This document shows, piece by piece, positions 1 to 12,345 of a stretch of 64,000 bases of DNA. The position numbers were made by a program, and so were the translations under genes. Numbering within the stretch: the first letter of the stretch is position 1; each line of letters opens with the position of its first letter. The notes beneath the pieces were generated by a model, which had not been told where the DNA came from, searched no databases, and saw only the letters and a program-made list of their open reading frames with translations. Source of the stretch: Glandiceps talaboti (lineage: Eukaryota; Hemichordata; Enteropneusta; Spengelidae). The stretch is taken from positions 17,921,050-17,985,049 of the forward strand of contig NC_135559.1 of assembly GCF_964340395.1 (NCBI RefSeq), in the 5' to 3' direction.

Positions 1-1620
1 GTATGTACATGACTGTATACATTGATGTGTACAAAAAGGTGTGATTTTTACATTGTCATATATATGTTTGCGCAATGTTTACTATAATCCGTTTGTGAGG
101 TACTTTCAGGCAAGCAGGCCCATTACCCCCTGTCCTTTATATTTTGCCTCCGGCCCGTATCGCCCTGCCCAGTTCACCCCTGGCACGTTGCCCCCTGGTC
201 ATTTTGCCCTCTCCCCTCTCAGTTGAATCGAAAGTACTTTTGAAACTTTAAAGTGCAGATATTGAAAAAGCATAACGACAATCACTATACCCGTCTTCCT
301 TGGTTAAAGGAACGGCCGTTGACTATGATAAATTCTTTTAAAGCAAAGAATTCATCGTTCTCTCTAATCGTTTTTCTTTGGTGAGAATACAGTGTTATAT
401 CGGAGTGAAAGGTAATATATCTGCAATAGAAAACAGTTCATAGGTGTTAACTCTCAAAGTAAAAAATGATGACAACGTTTTGCTCAACATCAATACAACA
501 ACAACAAAGAATCATAAATGACGTTTTGGATGAACCGGTGTGACAGAATGAATCATCCATGGCCGTATTAGTAACTCCTATGTACATTCATTATTAAATC
601 CAATGCGATGATTTAGACTATGTTGATATATTATGGGTGTCAAAAGGCCAGGGGTAAAAGGTCGGTGGCAACGGGCCGGGAACAATGGGCCTAGAACCGA
701 ACTTTCAGAACTTGAAGTTATACGCCTGTGTACATTTAACCTGTACCAATGCAACATACCTGTTACGTGTATTTGCAAACAGTCTTGCTGAAATCTGACC
801 ACATCCAAAGACCCTGTAACAGAACTTGTTTCACATATTACCCTGTTACAGAATTTGTACAGGGCATTTAACAGTCATGTCCTATAATCTATTTGTGGTA
901 TTTTAGCAGTGTGTAGGATGCTTTAAAATGGGAGAGTTACACTGTTTTCAAATTTCTGACAGAGAAACATTCTTAAGTTTGTCTTCTTTCAGATTGCCAT
1001 TAGATGGCAAATATCTGGATTAACCAGTTCAAAGATATAAAGTTAATCTTTTAATCCTATCTGTAGCAACGTTTTTGATACATCACCATGACAACATTTC
1101 CTTGATTATAAAATGCTCTCCAAAAATATCACAATTGAAGGATATGAAGTGTCCCATTACATATCACCAAAGCCAGGTTGAGTTAAAGACGGATAAAGAA
1201 AATCGTTGCCCCAAGCCCTGGCTGCTAAGTACCGGAAAAGATTAGCTGCTGTTACGTCAAATTTTATATAATTTTAGAAAACTACCCTAACACATGTACA
1301 CATGGACAGTGCAAGGAGACAGCGAACAACAAAATCAGATGTCATTGTATTTTTAGCTTCTAGAGTAAACCGGCAAGCTTTGACTAGTTTGTATGCGCTG
1401 TGTTACAGCAGGTTAAGGAGCCTCACAATTCTGTATTATATGCCTCAATATAATATACACATGTTGTTCTGCAACTGTTTCTTCGGATAAGAACAAAGGG
1501 GATACATGTTGATACAGGTGTATATTACCAACTGGTCAAATGTGAGGAAAGGTATTTCTGTACAAGATGTACGGAAGGTCTGAGTCTAAAGGATAAAAAC
1601 TTAAGATAAATACAAAAATC
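1..1620. other. No gene recognised; GC-rich inverted segments
   Basis: No coding exon could be supported. Two GC-rich stretches at about 113-200 and 635-700 resemble each other in opposite orientation (both contain AGGCCCATT and CGGCCCGT when read in the same sense). They may be ends of an old dispersed repeat, but no target duplication was found. Confidence 0.4.
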
Positions 1621-1644
1621 AATATGACAAATATAACATCATAT

Positions 1645-1937
1645 ATTATATCACATCACATCACATCACATCATGATGAGATCACATATCATACCATGTC
1701 ATATCATATCATATGTCATGTCATGTCATATCATATCATATCATATCATATCATATCATATCATATCATATCACATATATCATATCATATATCATATACA
1801 ATACAATACAATACAATACAATACAATACAACGCAAAGCAACGCAATACAATACAATACAATACAATACAATACAATACAATACAATACAATACAATACA
1901 ATACAATACAATACAATACAATACAATACAATACAAT
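1645..1937. repeat. Pentanucleotide microsatellites
   Basis: A short (CATCA)n tract is followed by (CATAT)n to about 1790 and then (ATACA)n to about 1937, with a few interruptions near 1830. The long open frames across it in several phases are repeat artefacts. Confidence 0.95.
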
Positions 1938-2225
1938 CAATATCTCTCACATTTTCCACCATATAAACGCCAACTGTGAATGTGATAAAAAGATATTACA
2001 GCCCCAATTAATTACCCTGTATGTAAATCCTGCTCTCCAGCTCAACATCGTGAATGGTCATCAAAAACTCTAATAGCCCGTGGTAAACAATGAATGTTCA
2101 TTGGCGCACTGATCTGTAGTATAAGTGATAAATGTCATATGAAATCAAAGTAAGTTCATTATATTCCAAGCTGGGTTACTCTTTTACTTGACGGATAACA
2201 GTAACGTTACGTGTGATAAAGAAGA

Positions 2226-2226
2226 G

Positions 2227-2282
<56 letters not shown>

Positions 2283-2369
2283 GGTGGTGGTGGTGGTGGT
2301 GGTGGTGGTGGTGGTGGTGTTGGTGGTGGTGGTGTTGGTGGTGGTGGTGGTGGTGGTGGTGGTGGTGTC
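2226..2369. repeat. (GTT)n-(GTG)n microsatellite
   Basis: Trinucleotide tract, first GTT then GTG with sparse GTT interruptions. It creates homopolymer reading frames (poly-Leu, Val, Cys, Trp, Thr, Asn) that are not genes. Confidence 0.95.
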
Positions 2370-2748
2370 GTTGTTTAGTCTACTGCGCTGTGTGTGACAT
2401 CCTTTGCTTTCCGAAGTCCACACTGAGCTTGTCATCCGATCAAAAATTTAGTAAGCAAGTCTTCAATTCCCCCTAAAGTGTTAACAGTTGGTAGAGGTAG
2501 CATAAGTTGGGTCAGATTACCAGACCCAGATGTGTCCAAAAACGTGTACTATACGGACAGGTGCTTTGCTACAAATGCTGTACACCACAAGCTACGCCAT
2601 CTCATCTTCTGAATATTGGAAATTACTAATATTTAAATAACATAACATAAGTGTCTGTGTTAGTAACTATACACTACCAATGTCATTACTACAACCCTAC
2701 ATTTCAACAACATTACTACATAATCACTCCTTTCTACCTCTTTTCCAG

Positions 2749-2902
2749 AGAACTGATTTCTGCAGATGGAAACACTTACAGCTACCGCTGTAAAATACCA
2801 GAGATGTCAACATTTCCCGCCAACATCAAAGCTAAAGTTATGAACTCCACTGTCATAAACAATGAAGCGACCCAACAAACTGAAACAAACTTTACAAATT
2901 AA
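2749..2902 (+). CDS. Possible terminal coding exon, unknown protein
   Basis: A pyrimidine-rich tract ending TTTTCCAG at 2748 precedes an open segment that runs to a TAA at 2900-2902. Its 50 or so residues are hydrophilic, begin with GluLeuIleSerAlaAspGly, and have Asn-X-Ser/Thr sequons near the end. It could be the last exon of a gene entering from the left edge, with the tail exposed outside the cell. No upstream exon was found in the window and no family is recognised. The acceptor-like context is suggestive only; chance is a real alternative. Confidence 0.25.
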
Positions 2903-2943
2903 TTCACATTGATATCGCAAAGAACAAAATCATACTCTAGTAA

Positions 2944-3640
2944 ACAGACTATTCCCTAGAAAAACTAATGTTATGCATGTGTCAATTTCCAAGTTCCACT
3001 TTTAGATTTCAAACTGTATGAAATCCAAAAGTTGAACTGACAATCTAAGACATATATAATATTAGTTTTTTTAGGGAATAGTCTGTATACTAAAGTATGT
3101 TTGGTTCATTGTATTCAGTATTAATATCAATTATTATGGGCATTGTTCAGTACTTTCGTTATAATAAACAGTTCTAAATTCATAACTTGGACTTGACAGA
3201 AGTCTAACAACTACTAACATTGCAGTTTCTCTTTGGTTACAATAAACAGTTTGAAATCCAAATTTGAACTTGGAAATTGACACGTGTAACAATATAGTTT
3301 TTCTAGAGCTCAATCCGTTTACTGGAGTACATTTGTTTTATTGTTTTCAATATCAGTGTCAATTCATACTGACATTGTTCAGTACTTTGGTTATAATAAA
3401 CACTTGTAAATTCATAACTTACACTTGACAGATGTGTGTAACTACTAGTAGCATCATATACCCCGTTTGCTTACAATAAACACTTTGAAATCCAAAACTT
3501 CAACTGGGAAATTGACACGTGTAACAATAGTTTCTACAGATTAGTCTGTTTACTGCAGCGTGTTTCTTTTGTTGCTTTCAATATTAATTGACATTATTCA
3601 GTAGTTTGGTTATACTAAACACTTCATCTAGTCTCTAGCT
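2944..3640. repeat. Diverged ~235-bp tandem repeats with an inverted unit
   Basis: Blocks such as GAAATTGACACGTGTAACAA recur near 3270 and 3510, and CATTGTTCAGTACTTTGGTT-like blocks recur near 3145, 3380 and 3595. The segment at 2944-3013 is an inverted partner of 3249-3310. This is a degenerate tandem array rather than coding DNA. Confidence 0.7.
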
Positions 3641-5190
3641 TGGACCTCTGAACCAACACAGACATTTTCCCAGAACAAATAACAAATGTAATTTAAATGA
3701 CAGAACAAATGTCATAGCTCTGCACAATGCCTTGATTATTTGATAAATATATAATCACACGAAATTAATCCTCATTTTACATCATAATGTTCCGATTATG
3801 ATTCCTAGACTAATACTAAGATTCAGCTTTGCCAAAAATGTGTATTAGTCCATGGTATCACACTGGCAGCATAAAACTAACATTGATTTCGTGGGATTAT
3901 GTATAAAAAAACCTTTTTATTAAAACCAAAGATTGTATACCTTTCACGACCAATAAATAAAGTTCATTCTTTACATCTGTACTATCCGTTATATCTATAG
4001 TAAGAACTGAGTGATAATGTGTGACTTTCAAAATAGATTTCAATAACAACAATTAGTTATATTTCAAGAAAGCACACTTCAAATTCAATACCAAACCACA
4101 CACCTTTTTAATTTTATTTAATATATCTTATTTCCACCACAAACATCAATCAATGAGGAAAAATAACTAATTGCACATGTTCTGCCGTATGCTAACAAAT
4201 CTCTGTAAGAACAAGAATATCAAAACTTTGCCCTTACGGAAGGCATTCAGTTTAAATCTGGTCTAAATTTCATTTAGACAAACTGTAGCAAGCAATTGAG
4301 AGACTTTGAAAACTGCCAATCCAGCTAGATTCCTGTACCATACTATCAACTATGTGCAGAGAGTGATATAAATGTCCTAATGATTGACCTCTGTGAAAGG
4401 TCACCCTTTACTTACTACTTCTATATTCTACAATTGACTAGAAGACACAAGTGATAAAGGTCACATTGATTAACGAGACAGAGCCGGGTCAAGTAATGTT
4501 ATTATATCTTAATGAGTAGAGGTCACATGTCATCACAGAGTGATAAATTGTGCCCCAATTTTGAATCAACAGCTGTTTAGCTAATACTATTCTAGAAAGG
4601 TTCAATAAACTGTCTATTGCTGAGCTGAATTAATTATATTGATAAACATTTACTACATAAGGATAAGAGAGTAACTTTTGTTGTAAACAACTTGTTTATT
4701 AACCATATTTGAATTACGGAATGAACAATGTTTTAAATAAAATGTTGATGACGTATGCGATTTAAGAGCAATGGAATTTTTCTCAAGAAATACTTGTCCG
4801 TTGGCTGTAAAGAGTTTGAGGCTGACCAACGGATTTTAGAGGTGCTGCGAGCACAAGTCTGGCTGAAATACAAACACTCGAAGGAACTTTGATATTCGGC
4901 TGTAATCGATTGTGGAGTTCAATTGAATCGTTCCCCATGCTGCAAATCGTATGTCATTCAACCCAAAAGTAATATTTGAGTCCTTGTGAGTCTCTTTACA
5001 GTATACTGTCTTAAGAAACCGGTACCTCTGAGACGGCTGACTGAGCGGGTTTGAGTTTACCACTGAATATAGGCCAATGTCTTGCAGCTGCCTAATTCAG
5101 TGTCGTAACACTGGTGTAAAATCCGGGCAGAACAGCGTAATTCAAAGAATCAACAGGTAAAACATTCGTCAAACATAAGTACTTTATTAA
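3641..5190. other. No gene recognised
   Basis: AT-rich sequence with no exon or element that could be supported. About 31 bp near 4225-4255, reading ACTGAATGCC on the reverse strand, matches 60677-60707. Small hairpins near 5095-5115 precede the gag-like frames and may lie in a decayed long terminal repeat. Confidence 0.4.
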
Positions 5191-5198
5191 GACATTAT

Positions 5199-5857
5199 AT
5201 GCTTCTAAGATCGGGTCATAGATTAAGGCATCCTGCACGCATGCCTCGGATTCCTTTTGAAATGGCAAACATCGAAGACAATTTACAGCCAAATCTACAG
5301 GTTGATCAGAACATACCACAAAATGTGCCGATTGATCAGAACTTACAACCAAATATTACGGTTGCGCAAAATTTGGAACCCAATATTCAAGCTGACCCTC
5401 TTCATAACATTCAAAATCTAATACAAGACGTGAATAACAGAATTGAGAGAGTGCAAATAACAGATGAGAAACCCCCCTACTTTTACGGTAGACAAGATGA
5501 ATCACCAGAACGATGTTGAATAAATTTGATGCATTTGCTGTATTAAAGAACTTAAATGACGATCAAAAAGTTCAATACTTTATATTAATGATAAGAGATA
5601 TTGCTGAAAGATGGTATGTAGAGTTGGATCCCAATCTGGCACAAGATTGGAATGAGTTACGGCCTTTATTTATTGCAAGATTTCATCGCATTCAACCGAG
5701 ATGGCTTGTTGATCAGCAATTAAATTTGATAAAGCAACAACAAAATGAATCTGTGGATGATTATGGGAAAAAATGTGCTAAAGTTCATCGCACGGCTCCG
5801 GAGATTTTGAGTCTATTTTTACAGGGTTTGTGTCATGACATCAAGGTAGCGACCTAA
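5199..5857 (+). pseudogene. LTR-retrotransposon Gag fragment, frameshifted
   Basis: Two consecutive frames (5199-5516 and about 5513-5857) offset by one base read as one decayed Gag. The first carries repeated Asn-Leu-Gln-Pro-Asn units. The second has the retrotransposon Gag core pattern: PheAspAlaPhe, TrpTyrValGluLeu, then Trp...PheIleAlaArgPheHis, followed by a Gln-rich helix. Gag would form the virus-like particle. No protease, reverse transcriptase or paired LTR is adjacent, so this is a truncated relic. Ty3/gypsy-type affiliation is inferred from the pattern only. Confidence 0.7.
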
Positions 5858-6109
5858 TAGCACCAAGCGGATACAGAACGACGTGTTATTCCTTTGATGA
5901 GGCATAAGAGAAGTAAATGAATTATAAGTAGACGAACACGTTACGCAGACTGTACTCTTATAGTTTAAAAAAGGCCTGGTTTCTCTCTGGAATATGATTT
6001 TTAAAATGTGACCACAGATGAGGCAAATGCATGTGCATCAAAATAGAAATAGAATTAAATTGTCCTCACTTTAGTCTTTACCTTTTTGTATGCAAAACAA
6101 TGTTTAGGG

Positions 6110-6115
6110 TCGGGG
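6110..6115. repeat. Target site duplication TCGGGG (left)
   Basis: TCGGGG directly precedes the TGTACAACC end of the transposon and is repeated at 9728-9733 directly after its other end. Confidence 0.85.
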
Positions 6116-6476
6116 TGTACAACCGACATTTGTAATAATTGCCAAAATTTGTAATAAACCGAAATTTGTAATAAAATTGCCGACATTTGTAATAAATTGC
6201 CGATATTTGTAATAAACTGACGACATTTGTAATAAATTCTGTGAACGACAATTGTAATAAAAATTGCCGATATTTGTAATAAATTTCAGAAAAAAATGTG
6301 TAATAAACCTGCCGAAATTTGTAATAAAAAAAAAGGTTAAGGGGGTTCCTCTCTGACTTTCAAAGAAATGGAGTTACTCATTCTAAACTTAGAAAGGATT
6401 TAAAATATCGTCATTACAGGCTTCCTAGAATTAATTTACAACAATTATGTCAGCCACTTGGATCTTTGAGTCTTTG

Positions 6477-6543
<67 letters not shown>

Positions 6544-6552
6544 GTCAATCAA
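6477..6552. repeat. (TCAA)n microsatellite
   Basis: About nineteen TCAA units with one TCAG variant near the end. Confidence 0.95.
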
Positions 6553-6748
6553 TAATAAGTCTACTTATCTACCTAGCTACTTACTTACCTACTAGTACCT
6601 ACATTATATACCCAGCAGTACTCATGTACCAACCCATCAGTTCAAATCATAATTCACTTGATGAACACGTCGTGCTTTATTGAACGAATGTAAATTTTGA
6701 TCATTGGTGGACGTGTTGTTAAATTGACTTTGTCAAAAGATAACTTGT

Positions 6749-6863
6749 CGGTTGGTTGGCTGGCTGGCTGGTTGGTTGGCTGGTTGGCTGGTCGGTTGGT
6801 TGGTTGGTTGGTTGACTGACTGACTGACTGACTGACTGGCTGGCTGGCTGACTGACTGACTGA
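6749..6863. repeat. (GGTT)n/(GGCT)n/(GACT)n microsatellite
   Basis: Tetranucleotide tract that changes unit from GGTT/GGCT to GACT. A short GGTT tract also occurs at about 7118-7132. Confidence 0.9.
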
Positions 6864-8925
6864 CGGAGGGATGGAAAGACGGGCGTATGGAGGGTAGCTA
6901 AAAAGTAATTTCAATCGATTTTCTAACCTGATTTTATCTAGTTCTTAAATCTTACTTCCTCTAGTGTACAAGCGGCGAATGTATGAGTTGTTTGTGATTG
7001 TGAAGTCTTCTGAGTGATGAGTGAATATACGAACTAGCATCATCAATCCATCACTTGATCAACACTTCGTGGTTGTATGATCGAATGTATATATTTTAAT
7101 CATTGCGGACAAAGTGTTGGTTGGTTGGTTGGTTAGCTGGTCGGTTGACTACCAACAAACTGATTTCTCTAGAAATCTTAGAAACGGCGATTTCACAACC
7201 AATTTTAGAGTGCATTTGGGGGCAAAAATTGAAAGCTTCATAATGGCTTGAGAAGTAATTGGTATGAGTATTTTTTAAAAACAAATTAGTTAGTATATCA
7301 ATAAGTCTACGGGGACATATTCTTGTCCGTGAGTGTGAAGAGATTAATATGCATAAAGGCGAATATTTCAGACATCATACATTACGGACACTTGGTGTTA
7401 TGGATACTGTATATCACTATATCTCACCAAAGTCTAGCGACACACATACCAGTTTCCAGGTTCGATTATTGTTGGTCTGTGAAGTAATTGTACTTATGTA
7501 TAAAAAGAAACATAATCGCTTGCCAATATTTGCCTGGTGGTTTTATTAACACAAACCTATGACAGGCCAACCAACGATAAACTCTGATATATAAAGGAAG
7601 AAGTTTGGATTTGAATCATAGAAGTAAATACATAACAATATAGTTCTGTATCAATTTTTGGTGCTGAATACCGGCGCAAAACTTCCCTGGCGTAACTTGT
7701 AGAATAAGTTCTTACACAGGGAATTTTGATAAAGTTTCTTAGATCCAGCTGTTTAATTTGTTGAAATCTAGGATTGGTGAAGATGAGGCACTTATTTTGT
7801 AAATTTTTACTGTCAGTTTTACTTCAAATGTCGTTACAAATGTCGGCAATTGTGTTACAAATGTCGGCAATGTTATTACAAATGTCGTTAGTTTATTAAA
7901 AATGTCGTAAATTTTATTACAAATGTCGTTAGTTTATTACAAATGTCGGCAATTTTATTACAAATGTCGGCAATTTTATTACAAATGTGTCGGCAATTTT
8001 ATTACAATTGTCGTTAGTTTATTACAAATGTCGTCAATTTTATTACAAATGTCGTTAGTTTATTACAAATGTCGGCAATTTTATTACAAATGTCGTTAGT
8101 TTATTAAAAATGTCGGCAATGTTATTACAAATGTCGGCAATTTTATTACAAATGTCGTTAATAAGTTATTACACATGTCGGCAACGTTATATTACAAATG
8201 TCGGCAATTTTATTACAATTGTCGTCAGTTTATTACAAATGTCGGCAATTTTATTACAAATGTCGTTAGTTTATTACAAAGGTCGGCAATTTTGTTACAA
8301 GTTTTCAACAACATTATTACAAGTATATTCGTAATTGGTACAAGTCTCTGTAAATATACAAAACAAGTTGTAATGTTATATATAGTGGCCACAACAACAT
8401 TTGGTTGTGCTATTATAAAACATTCTACAAGTTCAAAATTGAAATACACAAAATAATGATTTAATTGAAATGGAGATAAGATTTCATTATTTTGGAGAAA
8501 GGGATTGGGGAGACGTTATTCTCCCCTTTTTTTCTGTCCTTCATCTAAATAAATCAGAACTCATGAACTCATTCCCGGCTCTACTGGTCAACTATCCCTG
8601 AAATCCCTTCCCTATCAGATTTAAAATGGTGAACTACTACCCATAGTGCACAGCTCACTAAACTATGCACATCCTCGAAAACGCCACTAAAATTGAATAG
8701 ATTAATGAAGAATAGAAAATCACTGTAATGATATGAAAGGGGCTGCTGTACTCAAACATTGATGGTATAAGTCAAATCAATACACATCAGTGGCGACAAA
8801 TCTCACAAATTCCATGTAAATGTCATGCGAACACATAAGTTCTAATATATTCTGTCGAATTGCTCAGTATCCACGACAGCTTGCAAAATATAACAAAACC
8901 CCGCTAAGAATTACACAGTGTACAT

Positions 8926-9335
8926 TCATTCATTCATTCATTCATTCATTCATTCATCCATCCAACCATCCATTAATTAATTTGTTCGTTCGTTCATTCA
9001 TTCTTTCATTCATTCATTCGTTCATTCATTCATGCATTCATTCATCCATCCATCCATCAATTAATTAATTAATTAGTTCCTTCAAATGAATGGCATCCAC
9101 CCATCAATTAACTAATTAATTAATTTGTTCGATCATTCATTCATTCCTTCCTTCATTCATTCATTTATTCATTCATTCATTCATTTCTTTGTTCGTTAAT
9201 TCGTTCGTTTGTTTGTTCAATCATTCTTAAACTTCCTCATCACATACCATACATACATACATACATACATACCATACATGCATACATACATACATACATA
9301 CATACATACATACATACATACATACATACATACAT
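8926..9335. repeat. (CATT)n and (CATA)n microsatellites
   Basis: (CATT)n with CATC and GTTC variants covers about 8926-9060 and 9136-9186. (CATA)n covers about 9246-9335. The same blocks, inverted, occur in copy B at 19625-20032, so they belong to the transposon. Confidence 0.9.
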
Positions 9336-9727
9336 GCGGATTGATTGAAATAATAATAACTTGTTTAATTGTTCAATTAATTATTATATTAACCAATTCA
9401 ATTAATGCTTGTTAAATCCACTTTCGTTTGACGTGATGTTTTTGCGATCTTGTATTTTTTTATTTAGATAACTCATTTTTTAGTGTGAAAGGAAGGACCC
9501 TCCTTAATGTAATTTTTTATTACAAATTTCGGCAATTTTATTACATTTTTTTTCTGAAATTTATTACAAATATCGGCAATTTTTATTACATTTGTCGTTC
9601 ATAGAAATTATTACAAATTTCGGCAATTATTACAAATGTCGGTTTTATTACACGAAAAACGTGATGTTTATTACAAATATCGGCGTTATTACAAATTTCG
9701 GCAATTATTACAAATGTCGGTTGTACA

Positions 9728-9785
9728 TCGGGGGCTTAAACTAGGGTGGGGCTTAAACTAGGGTGGGGGCTTAAACTAGGATCGG
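9728..9785. repeat. TSD TCGGGG (right) and short tandem repeat
   Basis: TCGGGG at 9728-9733 is the right target duplication of copy A. It is followed by three units of GGCTTAAACTAGGGTGGG-like sequence. Confidence 0.75.
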
Positions 9786-10639
9786 TGGCTTATCGGATAT
9801 TTTGAAGTCGTATATTTTAAGTGGATTTCTCATGCTGATTTGTTTGGTAGGTTTATTACTATTTTGTAGTTATATGCTGTAAAATATCATGAGATTTTTA
9901 AAACATAAAGCCAAATTAAAAAATAGTGAGTTTACATGAGCTAAATATGTGAGCAGGTGGTTCAGACGTCAACATGCTATAAGACAATAGGCGCTAAACG
10001 TTTTGTGTGTGCGTACACAGATGTATGTTGTTTTGGGTATATTATTCATATGAGGGCAAGGAAAAAATTTCAGAAACATATTAGTAACAGTTTTGTGTCA
10101 TGAAATGTATTTTCGTGTAGTTTTCTAAAAAGATTCTTCAATGTGATTTTGCTGAAGATGTAAATAAATACATTGACAGATGGTAGTTTAGTAAAAGGCC
10201 ATTTTACGGCAATTGGGTGTGGCCACTTTGTACACACATTCTTGTGGTATCTTGCTGTATACGCCATTTCGTTCTTCACACGGAAGGGTATGAACAGGGT
10301 ATATGATATGAAGAGGTAAGTATTGGTTAAGTTTTTTAGCATTCTCCATGGTAGTTTCAACCAGTCCTTCCAAACATTAGACTTGGAAGTGATCTCAGTT
10401 AAAAGGGTTAGGTAAAGATAGCTACAGAGACCATATGGAAAACAACGGAAAACATAACTAGACACTAACAAGAAAAAAAACTACCCGTCCCAGCTATTCT
10501 AACATTGAGCATAATCAGAACCACACGATTATTTTAAAGTCTTGATTAAATGCTTTCATTTCCAAAGGAACGAGTAACACAGTGTTTGTTGGAATATAAT
10601 GATGCAAAAATTTTGCATATTTATTTGATTATTTGATCT
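9786..10639. other. No gene recognised
   Basis: AT-rich sequence. A 133-codon minus-strand frame at 10070-10471 has no recognisable motif and is probably chance. Confidence 0.4.
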
Positions 10640-11480
10640 GTGCTCAACCCAATCGTTTGGTGCAATAAGAACGTTACCTTCAAAGGACATACATTCTTTT
10701 TCCGGAATTGGATAAATTCGGATCTAATTTTTGTTAAAGATCTTGTAAATTTGGTTAGAGCTTTTGATGTTGAGCTGATTTATAGAAAACTTAATGTACA
10801 CATAAACTGGATATCTGAAACTTTCAAGGAAACTAGTTAAGGACTAGTATAGGTGCTTAAGTAGTCACAAATTTGTGAAACCTTGAGTTGTAGAAAAGTG
10901 GAATAGAAACTACGAATTTGACGTTAATTGGTCAAACATTTGGGTGTATTGAACAATTAATTTAACGTGTGAACGTAGATTGTCAAATTTTATGTTTAAA
11001 TGTCTTCATTGTATCCTTCCTTGTAAGGAGAAATTGTACAAGTGGAAGAGAGCCTTCAATAGCTTATGTCGTATCTGTGGTACCGTAGAAACACATAAAC
11101 ACATGTTTTGGGAATGTAGACGACTTGATAATCTGCGGATAAAAGTAATGGACTTCATCAGCAATATGAACAACACTAGAATTGATTTATGTTTTCGTGA
11201 TTTAATTATTGGAATCAATAACGTAGATGGCTGTGTAAATCATATTATTGTGATTGCAATGTTTACGATTTACAAATCTTGGCTTATCTGCCAGGACAAA
11301 AGCGTATCTGTGTTTGAGAGATTGTCTTTTCTCCTTTTCAAAGAAGAGTTATCAGACAGAACCAGAATTGAGTGTAACATTAACTATGTAAAGGCTAGAA
11401 AGAAATGGAAAGGATTTGTCGAAATCATAGCCTAAATTGTGATTTTCATTTATTTTTTACCCTGCATTATTATGGCACGA
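10640..11480 (+). pseudogene. LINE ORF2 3' fragment (L1/Tx1-like)
   Basis: The first frame (10640-10840) contains the block TrpCysAsnLys...PhePheArgAsnTrpIleAsnSer...ValLysAspLeu, known from the region after the reverse transcriptase in L1/Tx1-type ORF2 proteins. After stops and frameshifts, 10980-11435 continues with a zinc-binding C-terminal module, CysArgIleCysGly...HisLysHisMetPheTrpGluCys. The 3' end is A-rich (near 11485). It is 5'-truncated and degenerate, so it cannot move. It lies just upstream of the first coding exon of the secreted-protein gene. Confidence 0.75.
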
Positions 11481-11525
11481 TAATAAAAAAAAATATTTGA
11501 TTAGCTACACTTTTTCCATTGACAG

Positions 11526-11655
11526 ATGTTATTCCTGAAGAATGAGATGATGGAAATTGTGTTAGTATGGATGCTGGCATTAGGCTACCCTGCACTGGTC
11601 TTATCAAACCCTATCAACAAGGTTGATTTCAATGACGACGAACATATTATTGATG
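11526..11655 (+). CDS. Secreted-protein gene, exon with signal peptide
   Basis: The exon follows an acceptor (TTTTTCCATTGACAG, ending 11525), so a non-coding first exon probably lies upstream. It starts at ATG 11526 and encodes 43 codons plus one base before the donor GTAAGG. Residues about 8-27 form a signal peptide with a hydrophobic core (IleValLeuValTrpMetLeuAlaLeu) and likely cleavage near LeuSer-AsnPro. An acidic stretch (AspPheAsnAspAspGluHis) follows. A second in-frame ATG pair at 11547 is an alternative start and places the hydrophobic core closer to the N-terminus. The phase-1 end matches the phase-1 start of the exon at 21642, across a 10-kb intron full of transposons. The product enters the secretory pathway; its function is unknown. 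Confidence 0.75.
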
Positions 11656-12109
11656 GTAAGGAACATTTTAATATCATACTGACCCTCTGTGATAGTTGAA
11701 CATTTACTAAATTACAACACGTGACAGAGTATATATTTTGACACGATTCCACGCCCAGCACAGAGGGCATCTTTAATATTTAGGGAGCTTACGGCAATTA
11801 CAAGGGGTGGGGTAACTATTTGCCAATTAGTCCTCGGGGAGGGTCATATGTTAGAAAATAGAAATTAGGGGTGGCTTACATTTTACAATGACTCGGTTTC
11901 TTTATCTGACTTTGGATTATTTTGCCATGATCACACCGCTGCCACCCATTACAAAGCCTATTGCTACGACATCCCACCACTGCCACCATTGTAAAGTAAC
12001 ATCATAACATATCAGCGAAATGCAGTTATTTGTGGAGTGAGGAGAGAAGCAGGTCTCATTGTAGTAAAGGGGAACAGCATGGCTAGATATTGGGCTGGGG
12101 ATAAGGGAT

Positions 12110-12345
12110 CGGTCAGTTTCTTTGGCCGGGAGGGGGGGGGGTGAATTGGGAGGGGGTCACCCTGTTTTTGAAATTTGCAGTGGGGGGGGGTCATGTTGTT
12201 TTCAAAATTGGGGATGGGGGGGGGTCATTGTGTTTTGGATTGTGATGGAAGAAAAAAAAACCCTTTTTCTACAATGGCATATAGCCTTGTCTGAAATGTG
12301 GTACATGTAAATATTTGTTCTTCTCCCTGTTTCTTACATGAATTC
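12110..12345. repeat. G-rich dispersed repeat, copy 1
   Basis: Contains runs of nine or more G with the spacing GGGGTCATGTTGTTTTCAAA, then TTCTCCCTGTTTCTTAC. The reverse complement of much of this, including the CAGGGAGCAAACAAATT block, is present at 18195-18375. Confidence 0.65.

Larger units (their letters stand above)
6373..7404. mobile_element. 1,032-bp insertion in copy A, absent from copy B
   Basis: Copy B reads straight from ...AAAGAAATGGA to TACTGTATATC. Copy A has 1,032 extra bases there, bounded by ATGGA at 6368-6372 and 7400-7404. The segment holds (TCAA)n, (GGTT)n and two diverged ~85-bp copies near 6637-6725 and 7037-7120. It is either an insertion with a 5-bp duplication or a microhomology deletion in copy B. 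Confidence 0.7.
6116..9727. mobile_element. Non-autonomous DNA transposon, copy A (3.6 kb)
   Basis: The element begins TGTACAACCGACATTTGTAA and ends with its reverse complement, flanked by the 6-bp duplication TCGGGG. Both subterminal regions (6116-6350 and 9500-9727) are tandem arrays of a ~22-bp unit containing TTTGTAATAA, pointing outward in opposite directions. A central array (about 7815-8310) has the same unit. The interior has only microsatellites and non-coding DNA and no transposase, so movement would need an enzyme supplied elsewhere. Repeated subterminal motifs usually serve as transposase binding sites; that is inference here. A 6-bp duplication is unusual. Superfamilies I associate with about 6 bp include IS3EU and Dada, but family assignment is unproven. 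Confidence 0.85.

Noticed and set aside
1624-2476. Long open frames over pentanucleotide and trinucleotide repeats
   Set aside because: They are open in several frames on both strands only because the repeats lack stops.
7815-8310. Second CRISPR-like array of ~22-bp units
   Set aside because: Units are contiguous, vary by substitution and match the transposon's end arrays; they are internal transposon repeats.
8820-9068. Ile-His-Ser repeat protein, also at 19851-20135 on the other strand
   Set aside because: Translation of the CATT tetranucleotide inside a non-coding transposon; the mirrored occurrence follows from the inverted copy.
10070-10471. 133-codon minus-strand gene
   Set aside because: No recognisable motif, no splice context, AT-rich composition like its surroundings.
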